Source: Nitrospira sp. (GTDB lineage: Bacteria > Nitrospirota > Nitrospiria > Nitrospirales > Nitrospiraceae). Taken from it: a DNA stretch of 64,000 bases. Below, piece by piece: positions 1 through 9,232 of the stretch (the stretch's first letter is position 1; every line of letters starts with the position of its first letter). The notes beneath the pieces were generated by a model. That model saw only the letters and a program-made list of their open reading frames with translations, made no database searches and was not told the DNA's origin. The translations under genes and the position numbers were made by a program. The DNA lies in the NCBI GenBank assembly GCA_018242765.1, contig JAFEBH010000002.1, positions 1-64,000 of the forward strand, given 5' to 3'.

Positions 1-18
1 GTATTTCGCCTTCGCCAT
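1..18 (-). CDS. tuf: Elongation factor Tu, first six codons (partial)
   Basis: The minus strand reads ATG then Ala-Lys-Ala-Lys-Tyr up to the window edge. This is the usual EF-Tu N-terminus (MAKAKF/Y). The start is supported by AAAGGAG at 26-32, seven bases upstream. The tRNA-Tyr/Gly/Thr cluster immediately upstream on the same strand is the classic tufB-type arrangement. EF-Tu carries aminoacyl-tRNA to the ribosome. Only 18 bases are visible, so the call rests on this short match plus context. Confidence 0.8.
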
Positions 19-25
19 ACCCTAA

Positions 26-32
26 CTCCTTT
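26..32 (-). promoter_or_regulatory. Shine-Dalgarno of tuf
   Basis: AAAGGAG on the minus strand, seven bases before the ATG at 18. It fixes the tuf start. Confidence 0.75.
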
Positions 33-131
33 GTCTAAACCCCAGAGGGCTTCATCTCACCATCCCATACAGTTGGGCAATACGTCAGGTCGAGCAATCC
101 ACGCCATTCACCGATGTAACCCAAACCTACA

Positions 132-207
132 TGGAGCCCACGACGCGGATCGAACGCGTGACCTCGTCCTTACCAAGGACGTGCTCTGCCAACTGAGCTA
201 CGTGGGC
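132..207 (-). tRNA. tRNA-Thr (GGT)
   Basis: A 76-nt cloverleaf on the minus strand. The acceptor stem is GCCCACG/CGTGGGC, the anticodon stem is CGTCC/GGACG, and the loop TTGGTAA gives anticodon GGT. The T arm contains GTTCGATCC. The 3' end TCCA is encoded, so CCA is genomic. It is the last tRNA of a Tyr-Gly-Thr cluster transcribed toward tuf. Confidence 0.96.
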
Positions 208-291
208 CTCTCGACTTCGTCTCACGTCGCCCGGTATCCGTGAAGCCACATTTCGGCGACATTCGGCACTCTCAGCGCTTCACGTCTTTTC

Positions 292-366
292 TGGAGCGGG
301 CGATGGGATTTGAACCCACGACAGCCAGCTTGGAAGGCTGGAACTCTACCACTGAGCTACGCCCGC
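292..366 (-). tRNA. tRNA-Gly (TCC)
   Basis: A 75-nt cloverleaf on the minus strand. The acceptor stem begins GCGGGCG, the anticodon stem is CCAGC/GCTGG, and the loop CTTCCAA gives anticodon TCC. T arm GGGTTCAAATCCC; encoded TCCA 3' end. It is the middle member of the tRNA cluster upstream of tuf. Confidence 0.96.
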
Positions 367-383
367 GTCTTCCCGCATAGTCC

Positions 384-443
384 TGAGTGCTCAGTGCTGA
401 GCCATTGATCCTGATGCCTATCGCACTCAGAACTCAGCACTCA
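384..443. repeat. Imperfect palindrome of TGAGT/ACTCA words
   Basis: The 18-mer at 384-401 (TGAGTGCTCAGTGCTGAG) is the reverse complement of 426-443 with two mismatches, so a long stem with a 24-nt loop can form. Each arm is itself a near-direct repeat of a short word. It lies between tRNA-Tyr and tRNA-Gly. Similar word-built palindromes occur near 28985, 35998 and 54032. Function unknown; RNA processing or termination are possible. Confidence 0.6.
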
Positions 444-626
444 CGACTCGCCCGCTTCACGCCCCTGCCAAGATACTTCCCACCTCAACCCACTCACTCG
501 AAAACATGAAAAACGCTTATCCAACTCGCCCACTCAATCAAAAAACTCAGACCCACTAACACTCAGGATGCTCACCTGTTCGCATGCCCATGCGCTCTCG
601 CACTCGCGGCCGAGCAAGCACCGCTA

Positions 627-712
627 TGGTGGGCAGGCAAGGATTCGAACCTTGGAAGACATAAGCCAGCAGATTTACAGTCTGCCCCCTTTGGCCACTT
701 GGGTACCTGCCC
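627..712 (-). tRNA. tRNA-Tyr (GTA)
   Basis: An 86-nt class II tRNA on the minus strand. The acceptor stem starts GGGCAGG, the anticodon loop CTGTAAA gives GTA, and a long variable arm precedes GGTTCGAATCC. The ACCA 3' end is encoded. It is the first tRNA of the Tyr-Gly-Thr-tuf unit. Confidence 0.96.
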
Positions 713-925
713 GCGATGATTCATCGATCGATCACACCAAACTGCGTAGCGCGAAATAACGAACCGCTCAACAAAGACACATAGGCCTATCCGTGCACAA
801 CCCTCTGCCTCAATCTTCAATACAGATTGATTCCTTGAAGTGCTCGGACAGGCTAGATTACGAAATGCCGGATTCTATTGACGAACTTTCATTATGTCAA
901 GAGGAGAATTTGACCTCGGGCGTTT

Positions 926-1837
926 TTAGTTTGCACGCGGTTTCACATCCATACAGGTAGATCGCCAGGGTGGACCAAATGACGCGTCGACCATCTTAAC
1001 AAAATCATCCGAAAAACCAAACACTTGTTCCATAAGGACAAGGGCCTCTTCCAACGAGAGCTGTGAAGATTTAGCCAAGTATCGTTTCTGCGCAAGACGT
1101 CGTTCATCTGGATCTACCGGAACATAGTACCCACGAAACTCGCCCTTCTCAAAGGCTGCCTTGAACCGATCAATCCATTGCTGCGCCTTCCGTTGCCCAA
1201 GAACTACAGACCTCCCTGTCTGCTGTTGCATTTCCAGCTGACTCCATATGACCCAGCCGACAAAGACCGCCCAGGTTTCATTCAATGCTTCCCATGATTC
1301 CGCCTCCGTCAAATACCGTGACTCCACTTCGTCCATACGTTGAACAATTGGAGCAATCATTACCTCTCCATATCGACACGCCTGCTGTATTTTCGCAAAA
1401 CGCACGAGCGTTTCGGAGTGGCGCTCGGCCTCACCGAGTTGGATGCTTTTGGCCGTGAGGTAATCCATGTAGGCATGAAACAGTTCATGGTACAACACCT
1501 CCAGCTCCTTGTGCGTCATCCTACCAAGCGGCTTAAGCACTCTCCCCGCAGCATTGAGCGACACCGTTCGATTGAGAAGCATCCGGTGCTCACCGGGATG
1601 ATACTCAGCGGCATAGGTTCGAAGATCATCGAACTCAAAACGGATAAAGTCCGGTGGGAGCACCTGCAGGAACTTCGTCGGCAAGTGCAATCGTTCTGCT
1701 TCTACCAGAAGACGCGCCCAAGACTGGCTTGCACTCTCCTGTTCGGTATGAGGCCTGTTCGCCGCTTTCGCGAGAACAGTCGACCCCCACCACCAACAGC
1801 ACCACAGCAGGAGGAACCGAATCATGAAGTATTTCAT
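926..1837 (-). CDS. Secreted zincin-like protein of unknown function
   Basis: About 303 residues from the chosen ATG at 1837, which gives a signal-peptide-like N-terminus (basic MKYFMIR, then a hydrophobic stretch and an Ala-rich cut region). GTG at 1843 and TTG at 1858 are also possible starts. In the middle lies YHELFHAYMDYL, an HExxH zinc-protease signature. Around it are Glu-rich helices, as in gluzincin-like enzymes. No second zinc-ligand motif is obvious, so catalysis is not proven. It stands 44 bases downstream of the UvrD helicase stop on the same strand. I do not recognise a named family. Confidence 0.7.
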   Translation of the reverse strand: MKYFMIRFLLLWCCWWWGSTVLAKAANRPHTEQESASQSWARLLVEAERLHLPTKFLQVLPPDFIRFEFDDLRTYAAEYHPGEHRMLLNRTVSLNAAGRVLKPLGRMTHKELEVLYHELFHAYMDYLTAKSIQLGEAERHSETLVRFAKIQQACRYGEVMIAPIVQRMDEVESRYLTEAESWEALNETWAVFVGWVIWSQLEMQQQTGRSVVLGQRKAQQWIDRFKAAFEKGEFRGYYVPVDPDERRLAQKRYLAKSSQLSLEEALVLMEQVFGFSDDFVKMVDASFGPPWRSTCMDVKPRAN

Positions 1838-1881
1838 ACGCACGGGAAGGACAACCAACGGCCATCAACAAGAAGTGCCCA

Positions 1882-3903
1882 TCAATAGGAATCGTGTACC
1901 ATTCCCCAGTCTCCTCCACCTTCTTCAACAAGGGCAAGCGTGTCCAGCAGGTCAGAAGAGACATGATCGAGAAATCGAGAGGGTTTGGAGAGCAACATCC
2001 CACTCGTCCTATCGTACACGTTAATGGGATAGGTCAAAAACAAATGCCGCTTGGCTCGCGTGACGGCCACATAGAACAGACGTCGCTCCTCCTCCAGCTC
2101 CTCATCGGTGAGAAACGAATAGGCGGACGGAAACCTACCGTCGACGACCCAAATAACAAAGACACACTGCCATTCCAGTCCTTTCGCAGAATGGATCGTC
2201 GAGAGCACCATCCGCTCATCATCACGGTCAGATTCCTCCACACCCACGGCACTCCCATCCGGCGGTTCCAGCGCGAGGTCAGCCAGAAATTCATCGATAC
2301 CGTGATAGCCCTCGGCGATCGTGTGGAGATGATCCAAATCCCTCGTGCGTTTCGGATAGTCGTCGTAGTGATCCTTGAGAATCGGCAGATAGTACTCGTA
2401 GATATGATTGACGTGCTCAGCCGGCTGCCGATCATCCGATCCAGCCAGGCTCTCCAGTGTATTCGCTAAAGCCTTGAGTCCCTGTCCGGAACGACCATTC
2501 ACTCCACGCAGCACGTCAAATGGCCGCTCAGCCTTCACAATTGCTGCGAGTAAGTCCTGCGCCTTCTTCGGCCCTATCCCTTCCACCAACAGCAGCACAC
2601 GGTGCCAGCTCACCGTATCGAGTGGGTTCGCGACGACTCGCACATGCGCGAGCAAATCTTTGACATGAGCGGTCTCGATAAACTTCACCCCCCCGCGCTT
2701 GATAAAGGGCAACCCCTTGCGGGAGAGCTCGATTTCCAAGTCAAAGGAATGAAAACTGGAACGGAACAGCACCGCCACCTCACTCAGCGGCACCCCTTCT
2801 TCACGTAGCTCAAGAATCTTCTGCGCGATGAACCGCGATTGGGCATTTTCCCCTGCGGCCTCCACCAGAGCCGGCAGCGGCCCATCGATCTTTCTCGTGA
2901 AGAGGCGCTTCGTATACTTCTCGGTCGCTTCCTCGATAATGCAGTTGGCTAAGTTCAAAATCGGCTGAGTACTGCGATAGTTTTCTTCCAGCTTATAGAC
3001 GGTCGTGCAGGGGAACAGTTCAGGAAACTCCATGATGTTCTTAAACGTCGCGCCCCGAAACGCGTAGATGGACTGCGAATCATCGCCGACCACCATGACA
3101 TTCTGATGTGTCGTCGCCAACTGACGGATGACCTCCGCTTGCAACCGATTCGTGTCTTGATATTCGTCCACGAGGATATAGCGATACTGACGTGAAATGT
3201 TCGTGCGAGCCGCCTCATCGAACAAGAGCAGCTGTCGCAGCATGACCAGCAGGTCGTCATAGTCCAAGAGTTGCTTTTGCCGCTTCGCCGCCTCATAGGC
3301 CTTCGCGAGCCGCCCCAGATCCTCCGAGTGATCCGCAAAATGGCTGAACTCTCCCAGAATGATCTCATCGAGACTGCGCAACGTATTCGCGCTCTTACTG
3401 ATCATCTCCATGATCGTCCCCTTGCGGGGGAAGCGCTTGTCTTTTTCGTTCAGTCCGAGCTGTGACCGCACCAACGCGATGAGGTCCTCGGCGTCACCAC
3501 GATCCAAAATTGTGAACCCCGGCTCGACTCCGATCGATCGGCCGTACCGCCGCAGCAACAGATTTGCCACTGAGTGGAATGTGCCGCCGCAGACCCGATG
3601 GCTACTCGTCCCAATCAGATCACTGGCCCGTTCCAACATCTCCTGCGAAGATTTCCGGGTGAACGTGAGCAGCAGAATATTCGACGGATCCACGCCGGAA
3701 TCGATCAGATAGGCTACACGATAGACCAGCGTGCGTGTCTTACCGCTGCCGGCTCCCGCAATGACCAGCGAAGGCCCTTCGCCAGCCGTCACCGCAGCCA
3801 GCTGCTGAGGGTTCAGCGCAGCCGCATAATCGATGGACAACTTGCGCGGCACGGCTTCCTCAGTCGGCCGTTTCAACACGTAGGTTTTGACTTCTCGTTC
3901 CAT
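1882..3903 (-). CDS. UvrD/PcrA/Rep-type SF1 DNA helicase
   Basis: 673 residues. Walker A GAGSGKT lies at residues 50-56 after the NPQQ Q-motif. The Walker B VDEYQDT is followed by VVGDDSQSIYAFRGA (motif III). Near the C-terminus come TIHSAKGLEW (motif V) and FYVAVTRAKRHL (motif VI). This is the full motif set of 3'-5' SF1A helicases that unwind DNA in nucleotide-excision and mismatch repair or strip RecA filaments. The length is slightly short for UvrD (about 720), with the C-terminal Tudor-like tail reduced. uvrD versus pcrA versus rep cannot be settled from sequence alone, so no symbol is given. Confidence 0.93.
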   Translation of the reverse strand: MEREVKTYVLKRPTEEAVPRKLSIDYAAALNPQQLAAVTAGEGPSLVIAGAGSGKTRTLVYRVAYLIDSGVDPSNILLLTFTRKSSQEMLERASDLIGTSSHRVCGGTFHSVANLLLRRYGRSIGVEPGFTILDRGDAEDLIALVRSQLGLNEKDKRFPRKGTIMEMISKSANTLRSLDEIILGEFSHFADHSEDLGRLAKAYEAAKRQKQLLDYDDLLVMLRQLLLFDEAARTNISRQYRYILVDEYQDTNRLQAEVIRQLATTHQNVMVVGDDSQSIYAFRGATFKNIMEFPELFPCTTVYKLEENYRSTQPILNLANCIIEEATEKYTKRLFTRKIDGPLPALVEAAGENAQSRFIAQKILELREEGVPLSEVAVLFRSSFHSFDLEIELSRKGLPFIKRGGVKFIETAHVKDLLAHVRVVANPLDTVSWHRVLLLVEGIGPKKAQDLLAAIVKAERPFDVLRGVNGRSGQGLKALANTLESLAGSDDRQPAEHVNHIYEYYLPILKDHYDDYPKRTRDLDHLHTIAEGYHGIDEFLADLALEPPDGSAVGVEESDRDDERMVLSTIHSAKGLEWQCVFVIWVVDGRFPSAYSFLTDEELEEERRLFYVAVTRAKRHLFLTYPINVYDRTSGMLLSKPSRFLDHVSSDLLDTLALVEEGGGDWGMVHDSY

Positions 3904-3970
3904 GGAAATGCGCGTACCGAAAATATCCGCTCAGGAAAGGTCGTTGTATACCACACCCACCTGCGCTTTC

Positions 3971-4513
3971 CTATCCGCCCGAGACCGCTGTCCAGAGTTT
4001 GTAAACCAACCAAATGATGAAAGCGATCATAAGCAACAAGATCGCCACCGTCCCGCCGATGATTCCGACAACATAGAACCAGTCGACATGGGTCTCGCGA
4101 TCCGGCTTGCGGGCTGCTTCGCGGAGCAGAGAGGCATTTCTTACGTGACTCCGAAACCAGACTGAGAAGAGATCTCCGACAATTGGAATGGCCCCGACCG
4201 TCCCATTAATCAACAGATTGAGACTCATACGAGTCAGCACAATGCGTGGCACCTGAAGCCGTGTCGCGATACCAAGGATCACCGTCCCGATCAGATTGGC
4301 AATGACATCACCGATCCCAGGAATCAGTCCGAGCAGCGGATCCAATCCAATCGACCACGACGTCCCAGGAATTCTGATCGACGCATCCAGCACCTTGGCC
4401 AGAATATCCGCGATTGACAGCAGATGTTCGCGCGCCTCATCACGTGGCAAGACTGTGATCCGTGGCTCCAACTCTGTATTTCGCACTGAACTGAGTTCCA
4501 TTCGAAGAACCAT
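3971..4513 (-). CDS. DUF4112 membrane protein
   Basis: 180 residues. The core (about residues 50-130) has the DUF4112 pattern: DPLLGLIPGIGD, then a hydrophobic stretch, and NGTVGAIPIVGDLFSVWF. A long hydrophobic segment near the C-terminus (GIIGGTVAILLLMIAFIIW) is a transmembrane helix. ATG at 4513 or 4501 can serve as start. It probably sits in the inner membrane. The function of the family is unknown. It is followed on the same strand, after 67 bases, by the UvrD-type helicase, with no sign that the two work together. Confidence 0.85.
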   Translation of the reverse strand: MVLRMELSSVRNTELEPRITVLPRDEAREHLLSIADILAKVLDASIRIPGTSWSIGLDPLLGLIPGIGDVIANLIGTVILGIATRLQVPRIVLTRMSLNLLINGTVGAIPIVGDLFSVWFRSHVRNASLLREAARKPDRETHVDWFYVVGIIGGTVAILLLMIAFIIWLVYKLWTAVSGG

Positions 4514-4717
4514 TCGACAGCGGCGCGCTCACTTTATCGGAAGGGACGAGGTATGGGCAATGTATCCCACTTCTCCATATTCATGAAGCACTGTCTCTCA
4601 AGCAACCGATTGACCGGAGCATATTGACCGGAACATACTGCCCGCTACATTGACTTGGTGCCGTGCCCGCTGAACTCGGGTAGAGCCCCTAGGCAATGGA
4701 TCAAGAGTTCCACCTCT

Positions 4718-4746
4718 TTGCTCCCCACGCATATCTCCGCTATAAT
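4718..4746 (+). promoter_or_regulatory. Sigma70-like promoter
   Basis: TTGCTC at 4718-4723, a 17-base spacer, then a perfect TATAAT at 4741-4746. It lies 22 bases upstream of the ATG at 4769. It would drive the hypothetical gene and perhaps the phosphorylase downstream. Confidence 0.55.
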
Positions 4747-4768
4747 CCGGCGTTGAGTTGGAAGGCCC

Positions 4769-5605
4769 ATGGCTACAGCAACCACTGAATACAAAGAACG
4801 CCTGCGCCAATTGGCTGAACTCATGCTCGCCGTGTCGGGCGAATCGGTCACCATGATGAAACGCAATGCCCCTGAACAGGCGCTGAAGCTCAAGCGTCAG
4901 GATGAGTGGGGTATCTACCTGGAGTTCCTCAAGATCATGTTCAACCTCACGGACCGCTTGGTCGCGTTGCATGTTCCGCTGAAAGATCAGCTGGAATTCA
5001 TGAACGGGCTCGAAGACGCCGTGACGCAACAGTTGAAACAGGCGCTGGAACCGGCCTTCGGCAACAATGCGGATCAGATGGAAATTGTGATGACGATCGG
5101 CACCACCGTGGCCGAGAGTCGCCAGACCTACGAGCACTACAAATTCCTGATCACCGAAGACTCCAAGACCAAAAATGAGATGTTCCGCACCTTCGGTGAG
5201 AACGTGGCTGAGGCACTCGGCGCACCACGCAACGCACAGCTGAGCGCGGCAGCATCACTCTGCGCCAGCGCAGTGGTCCCGGCGCTCAGCGCCGTGCTAC
5301 AAGGACAGGCGCCGCCTGTTCGGGAAGCGGCGCCGCCGAGCTCTCCAGTGAATGCCCGCTCGACCGAACAGAGACCATCAACTGGTCAAGAGATCAAGCT
5401 CGTCAGCCTCATGTCGAGCGTATCTGGCGAGGAAGTCGAAACCCGCTGGGGGCTTCACCCTCGGTTCCGCGAGGATCTCACCGCTTCCGAGCTGCAGCAA
5501 CTCACCAAACTCTTAAACCGTGTCGCAAAAATCCTTGGCGAACGGTATGCCTCCGTGGCATTCTCTAAAGAGTGGGCCACGTGGCATAAGGCAGGGCACG
5601 CCTAA
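4769..5605 (+). CDS. Conserved-looking hypothetical protein
   Basis: 278 residues with no signal peptide. Residues 1-150 look all-helical (RLRQLAELMLAVSGES, then amphipathic helices). A linker rich in Ala, Pro and Ser follows at about 180-215. The C-terminal part contains LMSSVSGEEVETRW, an echo of the N-terminal LAVSGES, and another helical stretch. I do not recognise the family. A GGAAGG lies three bases before the ATG and a good promoter 22 bases upstream. It is followed by the phosphorylase gene 64 bases later on the same strand. Confidence 0.75.
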   Translation: MATATTEYKERLRQLAELMLAVSGESVTMMKRNAPEQALKLKRQDEWGIYLEFLKIMFNLTDRLVALHVPLKDQLEFMNGLEDAVTQQLKQALEPAFGNNADQMEIVMTIGTTVAESRQTYEHYKFLITEDSKTKNEMFRTFGENVAEALGAPRNAQLSAAASLCASAVVPALSAVLQGQAPPVREAAPPSSPVNARSTEQRPSTGQEIKLVSLMSSVSGEEVETRWGLHPRFREDLTASELQQLTKLLNRVAKILGERYASVAFSKEWATWHKAGHA

Positions 5606-5669
5606 TTCCCACCGGTAGCTGCCCGTCATTGCTCATACACATTGCTCGCCTTTGACCAAAGGAGTGTTT

Positions 5670-7817
5670 GTGGATTCTACAAACTCGACGAAGAGTGCGC
5701 TCCCCCAGAACTTGCATCGTCTCCCCGAGCTGGCACGAAATCTCTGGTGGAGCTGGACGCTGGAAGCTCGCCAATTGTTTGAAACCATTGATCCAACTCT
5801 GTGGTTCCTGACAAACCATAATCCCGTTAAACTTCTCGCCGATATCCAGCCGGACCGGCTGACCCGCCTGGCTGAGGATCCCTCATTTCTTCGCCAATAT
5901 TCAGCCGTTTTTCGCCTGTTCGATGAATACCTAGCCAATAAGAAAAGTTGGACCGGTACTCACCATGCCGACTTGGCAAAGAAGACCATCGCGTACTTTT
6001 CGGCCGAGTTTGGGCTGCACGCCTCCGTGCCGATTTATAGCGGCGGGTTAGGAATATTAGCCGGAGACCATTGTAAAGAAGCGAGTGATCTTGGGCTACC
6101 GTTCGTCGGCGTTGGATTCATGTACCCCCAAGGCTATTTCCGTCAGCGCATTACACCCGAGGGCTGGCAAGAAGCCGCCTACGCACCCTTTAACCGTGAT
6201 GAGTCACCAATCCATTTGGCCCAGACTCCGTCCGGAGAACCCTGCCGGTTTACCGTCGACATGGGCAATCGGCGCGTGACCGCGGCAGTCTGGAAACTGC
6301 TGGTGGGCAGGATCACGCTGTTTCTCATCGATACAGACGTACCCGAGAACAGCCCTGAAGACCGCGCGCTCTCAGCCCGACTCTATGGCGGAGATCAAGA
6401 AATGCGGATCTGCCAGGAAGTTCTGTTGGGAATCGGGGGCGTGCGCATGTTGCGTTCGCTCGGGATCTCTCCGACCGTGTGGCATGCCAATGAGGGGCAC
6501 TCGGCCTTCCTGACCTTGGAGCGGATGCGCGAGTTGGTGCAAAAGGGCTCATCCCACGCGGAAGCAAGTGAGATCGTTCGGCAAAGCACGGTGTTTACTA
6601 CACACACCCCTGTCCCAGCTGGACACGACGTCTTCCCCCATCATTTGATGGACCGCTACTTTTCCGGGTACTGGGAGCAACTGGGTCTTTCGCGCGACGA
6701 ATTTCTGCGCCTGGGTGAAGCTCCCGAATCGCACGGTGGATTCAACATGACGGCATTGGTCATGCGCCTCTCCGCCCATGTCAACGGCGTCAGTCGGGAG
6801 CATGGCCGCGTCACGCGCGAGATGTGGCAACACTTCTGGCCTGGATTGCCGATCGATCAAATCCCGATCCGAAGCGTCACAAACGGCATTCATGCACCGA
6901 CCTGGATTTCACCGGAACTCCACCACCTCTACAGCAAATCACTCAGCCCGACCTGGACACAAACCTGCGACGACCCCGCCATGTGGCAACGGGTGATGGA
7001 TGTTCCTGACCATGAACTGTGGGCGGTTCGCCAAGCGATGAAACGGAAGTTGATGGGATTTATCCGCGAGCGGGCCAGAGCCGGCTGGATGCATGGGCAT
7101 CTCCAACCTTCGCAAGTGCTCACACGTGGAACCCTCATGGACCCTGAGGCGTTGACAATCGGATTCGCCCGCCGGTTCGCAACTTACAAACGCGCGACGC
7201 TGCTTTTCCGAGATCTCGAGCGGCTCAAAGCGCTGCTCCAAGACCGATGGCGTCCAGTCCAACTGATTTTCGCGGGCAAAGCCCACCCCGCCGATGAGCC
7301 AGGCCGGTACTTCATCCATGAAGTGCTGTCGTTCTGCCACGATCATAAGCTCGGCGGTCGCGTGGCATTCCTTGAAGATTACGAAATGCATATGGCAAAG
7401 TACCTCGTCCAAGGCGTCGACATTTGGCTGAATACTCCTCGCTTTCCTTTGGAAGCCAGCGGTACCAGCGGCATGAAAGCCGCCCTGAACGGGGTGCTGA
7501 ACCTGAGCGTCTTAGATGGGTGGTGGGTTGAAGGGTACAACGGAGCTAATGGATGGGGCATCCAACCGCTGAGTCAGCAAGCGGATGTGCAGGCTCAAGA
7601 TCATCACGATGCGGAACAGCTCTATCGCCTCTTGGAACAGGAAGTCGTCCCGCTGTTCTATCAACGCGATCGAGACGGTATTCCGCGCGGCTGGCTCCAA
7701 ATGGTGAAAGAATGTATTCGCACCACCGCGCCTCAGTTCTGCACCACACGCATGTTGAAGGATTACGTCAGCCTCATGTACCGCGCCGCTACGGTGCGTA
7801 TGCCCGCGACATGGTAA
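5670..7817 (+). CDS. glgP: Alpha-glucan phosphorylase (GT35)
   Basis: About 715 residues. The GTG at 5670 is chosen because AAAGGAG (5658-5664) sits five bases upstream; an upstream TTG at 5652 would bury that site inside the gene. The N-terminal LPELARNLWWSW motif is the DUF3417 lead of the short, TIGR02094-type phosphorylases. Next come AEFGLHASVPIYSGGLGILAGDH and WHANEGHSAF. PLP would be held by Lys603 in EASGTSGMKAALNG. The enzyme releases glucose-1-phosphate from glycogen or maltodextrins in the cytoplasm. It overlaps the next gene by seven bases (ATGGTAA), implying translational coupling. Most short-type enzymes are near 700-850 residues. Confidence 0.95.
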   Translation: MDSTNSTKSALPQNLHRLPELARNLWWSWTLEARQLFETIDPTLWFLTNHNPVKLLADIQPDRLTRLAEDPSFLRQYSAVFRLFDEYLANKKSWTGTHHADLAKKTIAYFSAEFGLHASVPIYSGGLGILAGDHCKEASDLGLPFVGVGFMYPQGYFRQRITPEGWQEAAYAPFNRDESPIHLAQTPSGEPCRFTVDMGNRRVTAAVWKLLVGRITLFLIDTDVPENSPEDRALSARLYGGDQEMRICQEVLLGIGGVRMLRSLGISPTVWHANEGHSAFLTLERMRELVQKGSSHAEASEIVRQSTVFTTHTPVPAGHDVFPHHLMDRYFSGYWEQLGLSRDEFLRLGEAPESHGGFNMTALVMRLSAHVNGVSREHGRVTREMWQHFWPGLPIDQIPIRSVTNGIHAPTWISPELHHLYSKSLSPTWTQTCDDPAMWQRVMDVPDHELWAVRQAMKRKLMGFIRERARAGWMHGHLQPSQVLTRGTLMDPEALTIGFARRFATYKRATLLFRDLERLKALLQDRWRPVQLIFAGKAHPADEPGRYFIHEVLSFCHDHKLGGRVAFLEDYEMHMAKYLVQGVDIWLNTPRFPLEASGTSGMKAALNGVLNLSVLDGWWVEGYNGANGWGIQPLSQQADVQAQDHHDAEQLYRLLEQEVVPLFYQRDRDGIPRGWLQMVKECIRTTAPQFCTTRMLKDYVSLMYRAATVRMPATW

Positions 7818-9220
7818 TTCGGTTTGAGCAACCGGACCGCGGTCTGCTGCACACGCTTCCCCTTCATCTGACCACCGTCGCGCTTGCGATGGTTGGACTA
7901 GTTGTGTTTCTTGTTGGACCGGCTGTCGTTGCCGCAGCGACAGGGACACCTTCTCCAACCGAATCGAAAGCTGCCGCGCTCTTCAAGGCAGGTGATTACC
8001 CGGAAGTCACAGCGCTCTACCGAAGCCTTCCGCAAGACGTGATACCTTCCAGAGAATTCCTCCGCCTTGCCCTGCAGAGCTACCTCCGCCTTGGACGAAC
8101 AGACGAGGCCCTCTCCATCTATTCCAAACTGTCCCAGTCTGGGCAATCTCACGATGCGGTGCTTCTTCGCCCATTGGCACTTGGAGTGATTACGAGCCAC
8201 GTGCGAGATCGAAAGGAGCATATCCGCATAGCCGCTTACTCGGCCCTCGCAGACTTAGGGCTACCGGAAACTGCAGCCGTTCTAGAGGACGGATTGCTGG
8301 ATCCCTCCGTCGTCGTACGAGCACGAGCCGTCGAAGCGATTGGGAAAGCCGGCCTTGCCCCGAGGTCCGGCGCCTTACGCCGCGCGTTGCGGGATGAGAT
8401 GCCGACCGTCCGCATCGCCGCGATGACCGCGCTTGGAGGAGCACAAGCCGCCGACGTTCGACAACAATTGATTGACGTGGCTCGTACTGAAGATGGTCCC
8501 GAGTCCATTTTTGCTTCCGCAGCCTTGGTCATGTTGGGCCATTCAGAACGACTGGCTGAGATTACCAGTGCCGCAACGTTACCGGACGCGGAATCCAGGA
8601 TGGCGGCATTGGGTGTCTTGGGGCGACTCAAACGCCCAGCAAGTCTCGCCGTCCTGGCACAAGCCGTCTACGATCCCGATCCATCAGTCCGCGCCTTTGC
8701 TGCCGGTGCGCTAGGAGAATTTGGTTCTCCCGATGGTGCGGCTCCGCTGACACATGCCATTGGAGACGAAATCGCAATGATTCGCGGCGTCGCAGCGGCA
8801 AGCCTTGGGAAACTCGGCATCAAGGATAACCGACCGCTGCTCTTGGCACTGACTCGCGATCCCGATGCCCATGTGCGTGCAAGTGCTGCAGAAGGATTGC
8901 TTCGCCTTGACGATGCCTCAGCCATCGCCCTGGCAGCTGAGCTAGCTCGACATCCCGATCCATCCATTCGAGGTGCAGCAGCCCAAGCTGTGAGTGCCTC
9001 ACGGGATGAGCAGGCGCTCACAATATTGCAATCGCTGTTGTTAGACCAACAGCCACTCCCGCGGTTGATGGCTGCCAAGGCATTGCGAAAAAGCAACGAC
9101 GGAGCCGTCCCTATTTTGGTACAAGGGTTACGCGATACGGATGAGGCAGTACGCATCGCGGCGGCGAACAGCCTTCTTCAGCAGTTAGGCAAGCACCCTG
9201 CACCAACCCGACGCCGCTAA
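7811..9220 (+). CDS. Exported or membrane-anchored HEAT-repeat protein
   Basis: 469 residues from the ATG at 7811, which overlaps the phosphorylase stop. A longer frame to 7553 lies inside that gene and is rejected. Residues 10-35 form a hydrophobic export or anchor segment ending in Ala-rich sequence. A TPR-like stretch (FLRLALQSYLRLGRTDEALSIY) follows. From about residue 140 to the end run HEAT/PBS-lyase repeats with the D.. VR..A..ALG pattern, roughly ten units. Such solenoids usually bind protein partners. The envelope location is inferred from the N-terminus. It lies upstream of a small membrane protein in the same unit. Confidence 0.85.
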   Translation: MVIRFEQPDRGLLHTLPLHLTTVALAMVGLVVFLVGPAVVAAATGTPSPTESKAAALFKAGDYPEVTALYRSLPQDVIPSREFLRLALQSYLRLGRTDEALSIYSKLSQSGQSHDAVLLRPLALGVITSHVRDRKEHIRIAAYSALADLGLPETAAVLEDGLLDPSVVVRARAVEAIGKAGLAPRSGALRRALRDEMPTVRIAAMTALGGAQAADVRQQLIDVARTEDGPESIFASAALVMLGHSERLAEITSAATLPDAESRMAALGVLGRLKRPASLAVLAQAVYDPDPSVRAFAAGALGEFGSPDGAAPLTHAIGDEIAMIRGVAAASLGKLGIKDNRPLLLALTRDPDAHVRASAAEGLLRLDDASAIALAAELARHPDPSIRGAAAQAVSASRDEQALTILQSLLLDQQPLPRLMAAKALRKSNDGAVPILVQGLRDTDEAVRIAAANSLLQQLGKHPAPTRRR

Positions 9221-9232
9221 CGCAGGACCACT

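Noticed and set aside
7553..7810. N-terminal extension of the HEAT protein
   Set aside because: It lies entirely inside the phosphorylase gene in another frame. The ATG at 7811, coupled to the phosphorylase stop, gives a proper hydrophobic N-terminus.
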